Shown one piece after another: positions 17,400 to 26,529 of a DNA stretch of 36,325 bases. How positions within the stretch are numbered: position 1 is the stretch's first letter; every line of letters begins with the position of its first letter. The stretch is taken from positions 1 through 36,325 of the forward strand of contig JBFIEE010000037.1 in NCBI GenBank assembly GCA_041603535.1. The letters are read 5' to 3'. Both the position numbers and the translations under genes were made by a program. The notes beneath the pieces are model-generated. The model worked only from the letters and a program-made list of their open reading frames with translations. It was not told the DNA's origin and searched no databases. This DNA comes from HB2-32-21 sp041603535. Its GTDB lineage: Bacteria > Pseudomonadota > Gammaproteobacteria > Pseudomonadales > Porticoccaceae.

Positions 17400-17987
17400 A
17401 TGACATCCCTGATCAATAAGACAAAATTTTTCCTGCGTATCACCCACACTCACGACATTATGCGCCGCTACGTCGTGGTCAACGGATTTGATGGCGCGCT
17501 CACGATGCTCGGACTCATCATCGGCTTTCTCGTCAGTACACCCAGCGATTTACCGGTAATAATAAGCGCCTGCCTGGGCGCAGCCATTGCCCTGGGCATG
17601 AGTGGTGCCAGTAGCGCCTATGTCAGCGAAGCTGCCGAACGGCAACGCGCTCTTGGCAAGCTCGAAGCAGCAATGATCCACGATCTGCAGAACAGCGCTC
17701 ATGGCGAGGCAGCGCGCTTTGCGCCACTGCTGATTGCAGTGGCAAATGGCTCCGCACCACTGCTTATTTCTCTGCTAATCCTCACCCCCCTGTGGTTGGC
17801 AAACGCCAATATTACGCTGCCGCTATCACCGCTGTACCTCTGCATAATTATTGCTCTGTCGCTAACCTTTCTCCTGGGCGTGTTCCTGGGACGTATCGCC
17901 GGCGTATCCTGGCTCCGCAGCGGCATTCAGACACTGTTTGTCGCCATGTCGACTGCCGCTCTCATTTATGTCTTTGCCGGACAATAA
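17400..17987 (+). CDS. VIT1/CCC1-like membrane protein
   Basis: Integral membrane protein, 195 residues, of the VIT (DUF125) group, whose characterised eukaryotic members move Fe(II) or Mn(II). The N-terminal half has VVNGFDGALTMLGLIIGFLVS and ACLGAAIALGMSGASSAYVSEAAERQRALGKLE in two blocks, the helix pair and glycine pattern of the family. A short acidic and His-containing cytoplasmic segment (about 84-105) follows, then three further helices. It is shorter than typical ~230-residue VIT proteins and resembles the small archaeal type that also pairs with DUF211 (recollection, not checked). It overlaps the ATPase start by 20 nt. The substrate metal is not determinable here. Confidence 0.75.
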   Translation: MTSLINKTKFFLRITHTHDIMRRYVVVNGFDGALTMLGLIIGFLVSTPSDLPVIISACLGAAIALGMSGASSAYVSEAAERQRALGKLEAAMIHDLQNSAHGEAARFAPLLIAVANGSAPLLISLLILTPLWLANANITLPLSPLYLCIIIALSLTFLLGVFLGRIAGVSWLRSGIQTLFVAMSTAALIYVFAGQ

Positions 17988-20613
17988 ATACGCAAACGCC
18001 GCCTGGCATAGCCTGGAGGCCGAGGAGGCATTGCTGCGCCTCAAATCCTCTGCGACTGGTCTGACCGCCGCAGATGCACAACAACGCCTGGCCGAATACG
18101 GTTTAAACAGCTTTCCTGAAAAACAGCGCCGCACTGTGATCGCCACACTGCTCAACCAGTTTAGCGATGTCATGATCCTGGTGTTACTTGCCGCAGCGCT
18201 GATTTCCGGCTTTGTCGGCGAACCCCAGGACACCATCGCTATCCTCGTAATCGTCCTGCTTAATGCCATTATTGGCACCACGCAGGAACTGAGGGCAGAG
18301 CATGCAGTGACGGCCCTGCGAAACATGGCCGCCCCGGACGCGAATGTGTTGCGCGATGGCAAGGCCGTCACGCTGGCAGCAACAGATCTGGTGCCGGGGG
18401 ATCTGGTATTACTTGAAGCGGGCAATGTTGTGCCCGCCGACCTGCGTCTGCTAACTGTTGAGGAGATGCAGGCGGACGAATCAGCGCTGACCGGCGAATC
18501 TCATGCCGTAGTAAAACAAATTGATTTGGCCCTCAGGGTTGATGTACCGCTCGGTGACCGCCGCAATATGGCCTTCAAGAGCAGCCTCATCACCTGCGGT
18601 CGCGGCACCGGGATTGTCGTTGCCACCGGGCTGGATACCGAGCTGGGCCACATTGCCGAACTACTGCATGGAGAGGTTGGGGTAAAAACACCCCTGCAAA
18701 TTCGTCTGGCACATTTTGGTCGTAATCTTGCGCTAGCGGTACTCCTGGTCTGCGTCATTGTACTCATCGCAGGTCTCTTACAGGGTGAACCGCTGGTGCT
18801 GATGTTTCTGACCGCCGTCAGCCTGGCTGTTGCAGCGATACCAGAAGCCCTGCCCGCTGTGGTAACCATCTCCCTGGCCATTGGCGCACGCAAACTTATT
18901 CGGAACCGCGCACTGGTGCGTAATCTGCCTGCCGTGGAGACCCTGGGGTCAGTCACCTATATTTGCGCTGATAAAACCGGCACCCTCACGCAAAATCGCA
19001 TGACTGTGGAGATGTTATACAGCGCCGGTCAGCGGCACACCTCCTTGTCTGGCACGCAAACTGATACAGCCCTGGTCGAACTGGGACATATATTGGCGTT
19101 GAACAACGATGTTGCTGACAAAGACGGCAAACCGGCAGGAGAACCCACGGAGCTGGCTTTGTACCTCGCTGCCCAGCAGGCTGGTTTTGATAAAGTCGCA
19201 CTTGAGCAGATTAAACCTCGACTGACCGTTATCCCCTTTGACAGCAAACGCAAGCAAATGACTACACTGCATCGCTCGAAGGATGTTGTGCTTGCCTACA
19301 GCAAGGGTGCTCCGGAACGAATTCTGGCGCAATGCACCAGCGCTCTAGGCAACGATGGACCCATGGTGTTTGAGCCAGACCAAGTGCTGGCTGAAGCCAC
19401 CCAGCTGGCCAACGAAGGCTACCGCGTGCTGGCATTCGCCAGTCGCGAATTACCGGCGCTTCCCGAACCGCTAGAAGCCGAAACAACGGAGCGCGACTTG
19501 ATTTTTGTGGGTCTTGTGGCGCTGATTGACCCGCCGCGACCAGAAGCACAACAGGCAGTAGCGGATTGCCAGACAGCGGGCATCATTCCGGTCATGATTA
19601 CTGGCGACCATCCGGGTACTGCCCAGGCTATCGCCAAACGCCTGGGTATTTCGGGAAACGATCAGACCCCTCTGGATGGAGAGCAACTGGCTAACCTGTC
19701 TGATCAAGAATTTGCTGACATGGTTCAGTCAGTGCGGGTTTACGCACGAGTTACGCCAGAACAAAAATTACGTATCGTCAAAGCTCTGCAGGAAAACGGC
19801 GAGTTTGTCGCCATGACAGGTGATGGAGTCAATGATGCGCCGGCATTGAAGCGTGCGGGTATTGGCGTCGCGATGGGGCAGAAAGGTACGGACGTGGCGC
19901 GCGAGGCAGCAGATATGATTTTGCTGGATGACAATTTCGCCACCATCGTACAGGCCATTCAGGCAGGGCGTCAGATTTTTGATAATATTCGCAAATTTAT
20001 TAAATACACAATGAGCTCCAATTCAGGCGAGATATGGACGCTATTTTTAGCACCGTTTCTCGGCCTGCCCGTTCCCCTTTTGCCGATCCATATCCTTTGG
20101 ATCAACCTCGTAACGGATAGTCTACCGGGCCTCGCGCTAACGGCTGAACCGGCTGAGTCAGGCGTAATGCGCCGAGCGCCGCGACCGCCGGGGGAAAGTA
20201 TCTTCGCGCATGGCATGTGGCAGCATATTCTGTGGGTCGGACTGTTCATCGGCAGTATTTCTCTGGCTGCTATGGCCTGGGCTATCGCTCGTGACGCAGC
20301 ATATTGGCAGACTGTAGTATTCACCGTGCTGACTGTGTCCCAATTATTTCATTCGCTGGCAGTGCGCAGCGACAACCAATCGCTGTTTCACCTCGGCCTG
20401 CTCAGCAACCTGCCGATACTGGGCGCAGTGGCACTAACATTTCTGCTGCAGATGGCGGTTATCTATACACCGGCACTAAATTCCGTCTTCCATACCCAGG
20501 CTTTGCCATTATTCGACCTGGCGGTTTGTATCGTATTGTCATCAACGGTTCTGTTTGCGGTAGAAATTGAAAAGTACCTGATGCGCCGCGGCCTTATCTA
20601 TCAAGGCGGTTAA
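17968..20613 (+). CDS. P-type cation ATPase (P2A/SERCA-like)
   Basis: ATP-driven ion pump, 881 residues from the ATG at 17968; the frame is open 30 nt further up, but the upstream residues do not look like family sequence. It shows the cation-ATPase N-terminal domain (WHSLEAEEALLRL), the actuator TGES loop, phosphorylation motif DKTGT with Asp335, TGDGVNDAPALK hinge, and ten predicted membrane helices. M4 has PEALP instead of the SERCA PEGLP. M6 reads NLVTDSLPGLAL, keeping the Asn and Asp that bind Ca2+ in SERCA (NLVTDGLPATAL). A Ca2+ or Mn2+ pump is the best guess. It is the last gene of the DUF211-VIT operon, overlapping the VIT-like gene by 20 nt. Confidence 0.9.
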   Translation: MSLPDNKYANAAWHSLEAEEALLRLKSSATGLTAADAQQRLAEYGLNSFPEKQRRTVIATLLNQFSDVMILVLLAAALISGFVGEPQDTIAILVIVLLNAIIGTTQELRAEHAVTALRNMAAPDANVLRDGKAVTLAATDLVPGDLVLLEAGNVVPADLRLLTVEEMQADESALTGESHAVVKQIDLALRVDVPLGDRRNMAFKSSLITCGRGTGIVVATGLDTELGHIAELLHGEVGVKTPLQIRLAHFGRNLALAVLLVCVIVLIAGLLQGEPLVLMFLTAVSLAVAAIPEALPAVVTISLAIGARKLIRNRALVRNLPAVETLGSVTYICADKTGTLTQNRMTVEMLYSAGQRHTSLSGTQTDTALVELGHILALNNDVADKDGKPAGEPTELALYLAAQQAGFDKVALEQIKPRLTVIPFDSKRKQMTTLHRSKDVVLAYSKGAPERILAQCTSALGNDGPMVFEPDQVLAEATQLANEGYRVLAFASRELPALPEPLEAETTERDLIFVGLVALIDPPRPEAQQAVADCQTAGIIPVMITGDHPGTAQAIAKRLGISGNDQTPLDGEQLANLSDQEFADMVQSVRVYARVTPEQKLRIVKALQENGEFVAMTGDGVNDAPALKRAGIGVAMGQKGTDVAREAADMILLDDNFATIVQAIQAGRQIFDNIRKFIKYTMSSNSGEIWTLFLAPFLGLPVPLLPIHILWINLVTDSLPGLALTAEPAESGVMRRAPRPPGESIFAHGMWQHILWVGLFIGSISLAAMAWAIARDAAYWQTVVFTVLTVSQLFHSLAVRSDNQSLFHLGLLSNLPILGAVALTFLLQMAVIYTPALNSVFHTQALPLFDLAVCIVLSSTVLFAVEIEKYLMRRGLIYQGG

Positions 20614-20671
20614 CATGCGCAGCTACACGTCAGCTATTACTCAGGGGAAGTAAAGGTAGCTTCCACCATCG

Positions 20672-21904
20672 TCAACAAATCGTGGCATTCAACCGGTTAA
20701 TAACTGATTGGGTCTGGCGAGCAATCTCCAGCTCTTCATTGGTTGGCACCACAAGCACCTTTACCCTCCTGTTGTGTTCACTGATCTCGAGGACTCCGTT
20801 GATAGCACGCTGGTTGCGTTGATCATCCAAAAAAATATCCAGTACCGACAACCTTTCACAAACGGTCGCACGGGTAAGCATATCGTTTTCGCCAACGCCA
20901 CCGGTAAATACCAGGGCATCAAGGCCACCCAGAGCGACCGTATAAGCACCGACATATTTACTGATCCGGTAACAGTACATCGCTATCGCCAAACCGGCTT
21001 GCTCGTCGCCCGCCGCTGCTAAACGGCGTACCTCCCGCATATCGCTAGCCCCACACAGCCCCTTCAATCCACTGTCATGATTAAGTAGCGTTTCAATGGC
21101 ATTCAAATCCATGCCCAGTGTTCTCGCGAGGAAAAAATGCAGCGCCGGATCGATATCACCACAGCGTGTGCCCATGATGAGCCCTTCCAGCGCCGTCATA
21201 CCCATAGAGGTATCAATACAAACCCCGTTCAAGATTGCCGAAGCGCTCGCGCCATTACCCAGGTGCAGTGTTATTAACCGCAACGTTTCCAGTGGCCGTG
21301 CCAGATAATCAGCCGCCTCTCTGGCGACAAACTGGTGTGATGAGCCGTGGAAACCATAACGCCGCACATGGTGGTCTTTGTACAGTTCGTTCGGCACGGC
21401 GTAGCGATAGGCATGGGGCGGCAAGAACTGGAAGAACGCAGTATCGAACACCGCCACCTGTGGCACCTGCGGAAACAGGTTCATCAGCGCATCAATGCCT
21501 GCGAGACTCGCCGGATTGTGTAATGGCGCCAACGGTATCATTGCGCGTATTCCCTGGATAACGTCTGCACCAATCAGCACGGGAGCCTGGAAGGTATCTC
21601 CACCATGAACCACGCGATGGCCGATGGCGTGCAGTGACGCCCCCAATGGATCGATCAAGTCATCAACGCAATATTTTTCCAGAAAAGCGCAAATCTGCTC
21701 CAAGGCCGCCCGATGATCGGCAAAGAAACGCGCTCTTTTCTGCGTTACCACACCACCAACGGCGCTGTGCTCGCGATAGACTCCGAGGCCACCGTCTTCC
21801 CCGATGCGTTCCACCTCCCCCGATACCAGCAGTGCCTCGCCAGCCATAGCATAAAGGCGGAATTTCACCGAAGAACTGCCGGAATTGATAACGAGCACGT
21901 TCAT
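20672..21904 (-). CDS. ackA: Acetate kinase
   Basis: Interconverts acetyl phosphate plus ADP and acetate plus ATP. It has 410 residues from the ATG at 21904 (an in-frame TTG at 21913 would add three). ASKHA-fold signatures are visible: NSGSSSVKFRLY at the N-terminus, GHRVVHGGD, HLGNGASASA, GMTALEGLIMGTRCGDIDP and FTGGVGEN. All expected catalytic regions are intact. No phosphotransacetylase gene is in the window, so acetyl phosphate most likely comes from phosphoketolase. It is convergent with the upstream P-type ATPase (58-bp gap). Confidence 0.96.
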   Translation of the reverse strand: MNVLVINSGSSSVKFRLYAMAGEALLVSGEVERIGEDGGLGVYREHSAVGGVVTQKRARFFADHRAALEQICAFLEKYCVDDLIDPLGASLHAIGHRVVHGGDTFQAPVLIGADVIQGIRAMIPLAPLHNPASLAGIDALMNLFPQVPQVAVFDTAFFQFLPPHAYRYAVPNELYKDHHVRRYGFHGSSHQFVAREAADYLARPLETLRLITLHLGNGASASAILNGVCIDTSMGMTALEGLIMGTRCGDIDPALHFFLARTLGMDLNAIETLLNHDSGLKGLCGASDMREVRRLAAAGDEQAGLAIAMYCYRISKYVGAYTVALGGLDALVFTGGVGENDMLTRATVCERLSVLDIFLDDQRNQRAINGVLEISEHNRRVKVLVVPTNEELEIARQTQSVINRLNATIC

Positions 21905-21958
21905 AATATTCAAGTGGGTGATGGAAAGTTCATGCCGCGGGCAACAACAATGCGCCGC

Positions 21959-22195
21959 CTAAATGCACCGACCAATTATACCCCCTGCAGTACTCTGGCC
22001 AATAAGACAGTTAGCTGCCTCCTGCGGCGCGTCAACGAACGGACCCATCACCAGATCCGCACCCGCCTGCTCAAACCTGGCGATTTCATTGGGGCCGTGG
22101 GCGGTGACCACAATGCGACCAGCATAAGCCAAACGTCTCTTTGCATCTGGCTGGATAAAAACAACCTCATCGATTTGAAGTGGACATAATCTTCC
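21959..22195 (-). pseudogene. Remnant of a nucleotide-binding (TrkA-N/RCK-like) domain, possibly of a cation:proton antiporter
   Basis: On the minus strand an open stretch of about 78 codons between stops at 22196-22198 and 21959-21961 has no credible start. It encodes QIDEVVFIQPDAKRRLAYAG followed by IVVTAHGPNEIARFEQAGAD and LVMGPFVDAPQEA. The pattern of a strand, helix and AGAD-LV-PF-DA ending resembles the C-terminal part of Rossmann domains attached to CPA2/Kef-type antiporters. The remaining ~500 residues of such a protein are absent. The 494-bp gap between acetate kinase and the second ATPase holds only this piece and a further short open stretch near 22200-22330 with no firm match. Assignment is by eye and tentative. 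Confidence 0.45.
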
Positions 22196-22407
22196 CTATC
22201 GCATGTGATCGTTCAAGTTAAATCGGGTGCCAGTAGCTGTTCCAACCGCTTTCATCAACGTATCTAACGACGGTCCTCTGCGCAGCATTTTTGTACGAAT
22301 CTCGACAATTTTGCCCGATGCCGCGCACCTTACAGGCCAGAGCCAGTCAGCTCATTCCCTCTCCGCTCCTCCCTGGTCTTAAGGCTGGCGTTCAGCGTGG
22401 GTCATGC

Positions 22408-25119
22408 TCACCGAAATTGCCACAAGTGAAGACGAAGCTGCTTTTCGGTTTCTATGATGGCAAAGAGTGCAACTCCAATAGCGACGATAAGGACTCCATC
22501 CAGGAACGGCACAGGTTGCGTACCAAATATGCCTTGCAGTGGCGCAAGGTAAGTAATGATGAACTGTGCGGCTGTGACAGCGATAACAGTGGCCCAGACA
22601 ACCTTTGTGCCGCGCACCGCCTTCCACGTAAGTGACGTCCCGTAGATATTCCGAATAAAAAAGAGATGGAATATTTCCATAACCACAAGGGTGTTCATGG
22701 CCATAGTGCGTGCGAGATCGGCGGGGTATGCGCGATCAATAGCATAAGCGTAAATGCCGAATACGCCGCCAAGGAACAGGCCGGACACGAAGATAATATG
22801 CCAGCCCAATTCCGCGGTAAGTAGCTGTTCGCTCCTCTGGCGGGGCGGACGCCTCATCGTATTTTCTTCCGTCGGCTCAAATGCCAGCGCCATCCCCAAT
22901 GTAATAGCGGTGACCAGGTTAACCCATAAAATTTGCACTGGCGTAATGGGAAGGGTCATCCCGAAGAGCAAGGCAACAATGATGGTCATCGCCTCGCCAG
23001 CGTTCGTCGGCAAAGTCCAGCTGATAACTTTCTTGATGTTGTCATAGACGGTCCGCCCCTCTCGTACCGCTGCGACTATCGAAGCAAAATTGTCATCTGC
23101 AAGAACGAATTCGGCTGCTTCCTTAGCCGCCTCGCTGCCCTTAAGCCCCATGGCTATACCTGCGTCGGCGCGCTTAAGGGCCGGGGCGTCGTTTACCCCG
23201 TCCCCCGTCATTGCAACGGTCATACCATGCGCCTGCAATGCCATCACGAGCCGAAGCTTGTGCTCCGGGCTGGTGCGCGCAAATATATCCGTGTCGAGCA
23301 CGGCAGCTCCCAGCGCGGCGGCGTCCATGGCATCCAGATCAGTGCCGGTCAGAACCTTGTCGGGGTTTTGCAGGCCAATTTGTCGGCCGATGGCCGCAGC
23401 CGTTCCCCGATGGTCTCCCGTGATCATTTTTACGCGAATGCCTGCACCATGGCACTCGCTCACCGCCTCGATTGCTTCCGGTCGCGGCGGATCAATCAGC
23501 CCAACCATACCAACCAGGGTCAAGCCTTTTTCAACGTCTGAAAACTCAAGCACAGTATGTTTGGGCTCGACCTGCCTTACAGCAAAGGCAAGAACGCGCT
23601 GGCCTTGTGCGGCGATACTCTCAACCTCTGCGTGCCAGTAATCCGGATTCAAAGACTCGGTGCCGTTTGTTGCGGTACGCTGCTCGCCGCACATTGAGAG
23701 TATTTGTTCCGGCGCACCTTTGACCGACACGACTGCACGATTTTCATGATCATGATTCAGTGTCGCCATGAACCGGTGTTTGGCATCGAACGGAATTGCG
23801 TCAGTTCGCGTCCAGCTGGCAAGCTCCTTACGCGTGTCGATACCTACCTTGCCAGAAAGCGCAAGAAGCGCTCCCTCCATCGGGTCGCCCTCGACATGCC
23901 ACACGCTGTCCCGTTCGTGCAAGGATGCGTCGTTACAAAGAGCCGCTGAACGGCCCAGCTCTTCAAGAATACGATGTTCTTCGACGCTTACCGCTGCGTT
24001 ATTCAGTTTGATAACGCCCCGCGGCTCATACCCGGCGCCACCCAGCGAGAAGGTATGCGCATTTGTTACAACCGAGGCAACCATCATCTCGTTGCGAGTC
24101 AGGGTCCCGGTTTTGTCAGTACATATCACTGAAACAGAGCCGAGCGTCTCGATAGCTGGCAACCGCCGCACAATGGCATTGCGCCGAGCCATGGCCTGCA
24201 CGCCAACAGCCAGGGTAATTGTCAGCACGGCTGGCAATCCTTCCGGTATTGCCGCCACAGACAACCCAACAACCGCCATAAACATTTCAGAGAACCCGGA
24301 ATGCTGGACGTAATAACCGAAGACCAACAAGGCCAATGCAATCAAGAGGATCAGAACGGTCAGCCACTTTGCAAATGCGTTCATTTGCCGGACAAGCGGC
24401 GTGGTCAGCGTTTCGACGGCGGAAAGCATATCGCTGATTCTGCCAATCTCGGTAGTAACTCCCGTGGCGACCACTACCCCTCTGCCTTGCCCACTTGTTA
24501 CCAGGGTGCCGCTATAGGCCATGCATGCCCGATCTCCTAGCGGCGCTTCGTGTTTAACCGGCCTGATATGTTTTTCCACCGGCACCGACTCCCCGGTCAG
24601 AATGGCTTCCTGAATTTGGAGTCCGCTCGTCCGGAGAAGCCGAAGATCCGCAGGCACCTTATCGCCAGCCTCAAGCAAGACGATATCACCGGGGACGAGG
24701 CCATCGCCATCTACCGCCCTTCGTTCCCCCCCACGCAGCACGGCTGCCTTTAAAGCAAGCATCTTGCGGATGGCATCCATCGCCTTTTCCGCTTTACCTT
24801 CTTGTATGAAGCCAATGATCGCATTGGCGACAACAACAGCAAGAATCACAAGAGTGTCAATGAGATGGCCCAGAGCCGCCGTAATCACTGCAGAGCCCAG
24901 CAAAACGTAAATAAGAATATTGTGAAAATGTAATATGAAGCGAAAAAACACACTCCGTTTTGCGGGCTCAGGCAGGCGGTTAGGGCCATATTTTTCAAGC
25001 CGGACTAAGGCTTCATCATTCGAAAGGCCGTTAGCGTCTGTACTTAAAGCACTGAAGGCATCTTCGACTGGCGATGCGTGCCAGATATTATCCTTTTTAT
25101 CTTCGATTTTTTTCTTCAT
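22408..25119 (-). CDS. P-type cation ATPase with non-SERCA M6 site
   Basis: Second ATP-driven ion pump in the window, 903 residues. It has the cation-ATPase N-domain (WHASPVEDAFSAL), LTGES, DKTGT with Asp335, TGDGVNDAPALK and ten predicted helices. M4 keeps PEGLP, but M6 reads NLVTAITLGMAL, replacing the SERCA Asp of NLVTDG with Ala. Ion selectivity should therefore differ from the ATPase encoded at 17968-20613. Ca2+ transport with canonical two-site geometry is unlikely; H+, Na+ or K+ would be guesses. The ATG follows a GGATCGTAGGAA ribosome site. It lies 49 bp downstream of hypE on the same strand and probably forms an operon with it. Confidence 0.9.
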   Translation of the reverse strand: MKKKIEDKKDNIWHASPVEDAFSALSTDANGLSNDEALVRLEKYGPNRLPEPAKRSVFFRFILHFHNILIYVLLGSAVITAALGHLIDTLVILAVVVANAIIGFIQEGKAEKAMDAIRKMLALKAAVLRGGERRAVDGDGLVPGDIVLLEAGDKVPADLRLLRTSGLQIQEAILTGESVPVEKHIRPVKHEAPLGDRACMAYSGTLVTSGQGRGVVVATGVTTEIGRISDMLSAVETLTTPLVRQMNAFAKWLTVLILLIALALLVFGYYVQHSGFSEMFMAVVGLSVAAIPEGLPAVLTITLAVGVQAMARRNAIVRRLPAIETLGSVSVICTDKTGTLTRNEMMVASVVTNAHTFSLGGAGYEPRGVIKLNNAAVSVEEHRILEELGRSAALCNDASLHERDSVWHVEGDPMEGALLALSGKVGIDTRKELASWTRTDAIPFDAKHRFMATLNHDHENRAVVSVKGAPEQILSMCGEQRTATNGTESLNPDYWHAEVESIAAQGQRVLAFAVRQVEPKHTVLEFSDVEKGLTLVGMVGLIDPPRPEAIEAVSECHGAGIRVKMITGDHRGTAAAIGRQIGLQNPDKVLTGTDLDAMDAAALGAAVLDTDIFARTSPEHKLRLVMALQAHGMTVAMTGDGVNDAPALKRADAGIAMGLKGSEAAKEAAEFVLADDNFASIVAAVREGRTVYDNIKKVISWTLPTNAGEAMTIIVALLFGMTLPITPVQILWVNLVTAITLGMALAFEPTEENTMRRPPRQRSEQLLTAELGWHIIFVSGLFLGGVFGIYAYAIDRAYPADLARTMAMNTLVVMEIFHLFFIRNIYGTSLTWKAVRGTKVVWATVIAVTAAQFIITYLAPLQGIFGTQPVPFLDGVLIVAIGVALFAIIETEKQLRLHLWQFR

Positions 25120-25168
25120 TTCCTACGATCCGTTAACGGAATAAATACCCACATTATTCAGACTTTCT

Positions 25169-26218
25169 TCAACAAATCCTTGGCAACAGTTCTCCCGCAG
25201 GCATATCGAGTATCCGGCGTCCGCCGATGGGTGTTTGAAGCGCCACCAGGCCGACTTCGCCATCCGTCACTCGGCCGATCACACTGGCGGAATCATTTTT
25301 CGCCCTCATGATTTCTAACGCCCGTTCTGCATCGCTTTTCGGCACAATGGCGACAAAACGCCCCTCGCAGGCAACCTGCAGCGCATCCAGGCCCAGCACC
25401 TCGCAGGCTCCGCGCACATTTGCAGCCAGGGGAATGTCATTCTCTACCACGTCGAATTGCAGGCCGGATGACTGTGCCAACTCGTTCAGCACGGCGCAGA
25501 GACCGCCACGCGTCGCATCGCGCAGACAGTGAATGTCGATCCCCGCATCCAGCACATCCGCGACCGTGTTCCACAGCGGTGCGCAGTCGCTTTCAATGGG
25601 CGGGGTGAATGCCAGCTCTTCGCGGGCTCCCATTACCGCCATGCCGTGGCGGCCGATATCACCGCTGACAATGATCAGGTCATCTTTCTTAATGCGGTCC
25701 GGCCTTATCTGGATTTCATGCTTGATCACACCGACGCCGGTGGTGTTGATATAAATACCGTCGCCGTGACCGCGTTCGACCACTTTGGTATCGCCAGTGA
25801 CGATCTGAATTCCCGTTGCATCGGCTGCGGCGCGCATCGATTGCACGACGCGCCACAGTGTTGCGGTTTCGACTCCTTCCTCCAGGATAAAGGATGCCGA
25901 AAGGTAGAGGGGGCGCGCGCCACACATGGCAAGGTCATTAACCGTGCCGTTGACAGCAATCGCGCCGATATCGCCGCCGGGAAAGAACAGCGGCTGCACC
26001 ACATAGCTGTCGGTTGTCATCACCGGGCGGCCCTGTGGTAAGTCCAGCACCGCACCGTCGTGGCCGCTGCGCAGCACTGGATTGTCGAAGGCTGCAAAAA
26101 ACAGCTCTTCAATCAGCCGCTGCATCATGCGTCCGCCGCCACCATGGGCCATCTTGATGCGCGAGTGCTCGCTCAAGGGCAAGGGGCATGTCATGGCAAA
26201 GGCTTTTGCTTCACTCAT
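25169..26218 (-). CDS. hypE: HypE-like hydrogenase maturation protein (orphan)
   Basis: HypE dehydrates a C-terminal thiocarboxamide to thiocyanate, supplying the CN ligands of the [NiFe]-hydrogenase active site. This 349-residue protein has the AIRS/PurM fold: KMAHGGGGRMMQRLIEELF, SGHDGAVL, TTDSYVVQPLFFPGGDIG, NGTVNDLAMCGARP, ATRGGLCAVLNELA, and it ends in PRIC, the terminal cysteine that is modified. It therefore looks functional. The same frame is open upstream to 26461, but the ATG at 26218 overlaps the TGA of a hypD remnant by 4 nt (ATGA), as in intact hypD-hypE operons, and the residues above it do not belong to HypE. No hydrogenase or other complete hyp gene is in the window. SelD was considered, but the PRIC tail and glycine-rich start favour HypE. 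Confidence 0.92.
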   Translation of the reverse strand: MSEAKAFAMTCPLPLSEHSRIKMAHGGGGRMMQRLIEELFFAAFDNPVLRSGHDGAVLDLPQGRPVMTTDSYVVQPLFFPGGDIGAIAVNGTVNDLAMCGARPLYLSASFILEEGVETATLWRVVQSMRAAADATGIQIVTGDTKVVERGHGDGIYINTTGVGVIKHEIQIRPDRIKKDDLIIVSGDIGRHGMAVMGAREELAFTPPIESDCAPLWNTVADVLDAGIDIHCLRDATRGGLCAVLNELAQSSGLQFDVVENDIPLAANVRGACEVLGLDALQVACEGRFVAIVPKSDAERALEIMRAKNDSASVIGRVTDGEVGLVALQTPIGGRRILDMPAGELLPRIC

Positions 26219-26292
26219 ACCGCCCGGTCCTTTCGGTAACGGTAATAGGCGGCACAGGCGCCCTCGCCGGAGACCATGGTTGCGCCCAGCAC
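26215..26292 (-). pseudogene. hypD: hypD 3'-end remnant
   Basis: Directly upstream of and overlapping hypE, in another frame, the last ~26 codons encode ATMVSGEGACAAYYRYRK, matching the conserved C-terminus of HypD (M-V-S-x-EGACAAYY), then DRAV and a TGA. The preceding residues (KFLRLGISEV) do not match HypD and end in a stop at 26320-26322. Only the tail of hypD therefore survives, fused at about nt 26290 to the end of a CBS-domain fragment. This shows hypE came from a hypD-hypE operon that was truncated. Confidence 0.82.
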
Positions 26293-26485
26293 TTCGGAGA
26301 TTCCCAGCCGTAAGAACTTTCAGAGCATCACCGAGCAATGTCTCTGCATCGATAATTATCAAATCCGGCGACATTACTTCGCTTACCTTTGTCACATTAA
26401 CATCAATGTCCTTTGCAACGGCTTCTTCAACGAAACTCCGCTCGGTTAACATCCCGATCAACTTCCCATTCGCATCAGGAAAACA
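26291..26485 (-). pseudogene. CBS-domain fragment
   Basis: A frame bounded upstream by a stop at 26486-26488 encodes DANGKLIGMLTERSFVEEAV and then VSEVMSPDLIIIDAETLLGDALKVLTAGNLRS. This is the end of one CBS repeat and most of the next. Both ends are lost: the first repeat lacks its start, and the second is cut at about 26290, where hypD sequence begins. It is unlike the intact CBS protein at 3568-4053, so it is not a simple local copy. Confidence 0.7.
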
Positions 26486-26529
26486 TTATCTTTAGATTTG
26501 ATATTTCATAATCACTGCTGGCAAAAATG

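Noticed and set aside
22200..22330. Short minus-strand open stretch resembling an antitoxin C-terminus (PSLDTLMKAVGTATGTRFNL)
   Set aside because: It is too short, lacks a start, and the resemblance is too weak to name a family.
25169..26461. A CBS-HypE fusion protein of 430 residues
   Set aside because: The upstream 81 codons mix a CBS piece with out-of-frame hypD sequence, while an ATG in the classical ATGA overlap with the hypD stop explains hypE alone.
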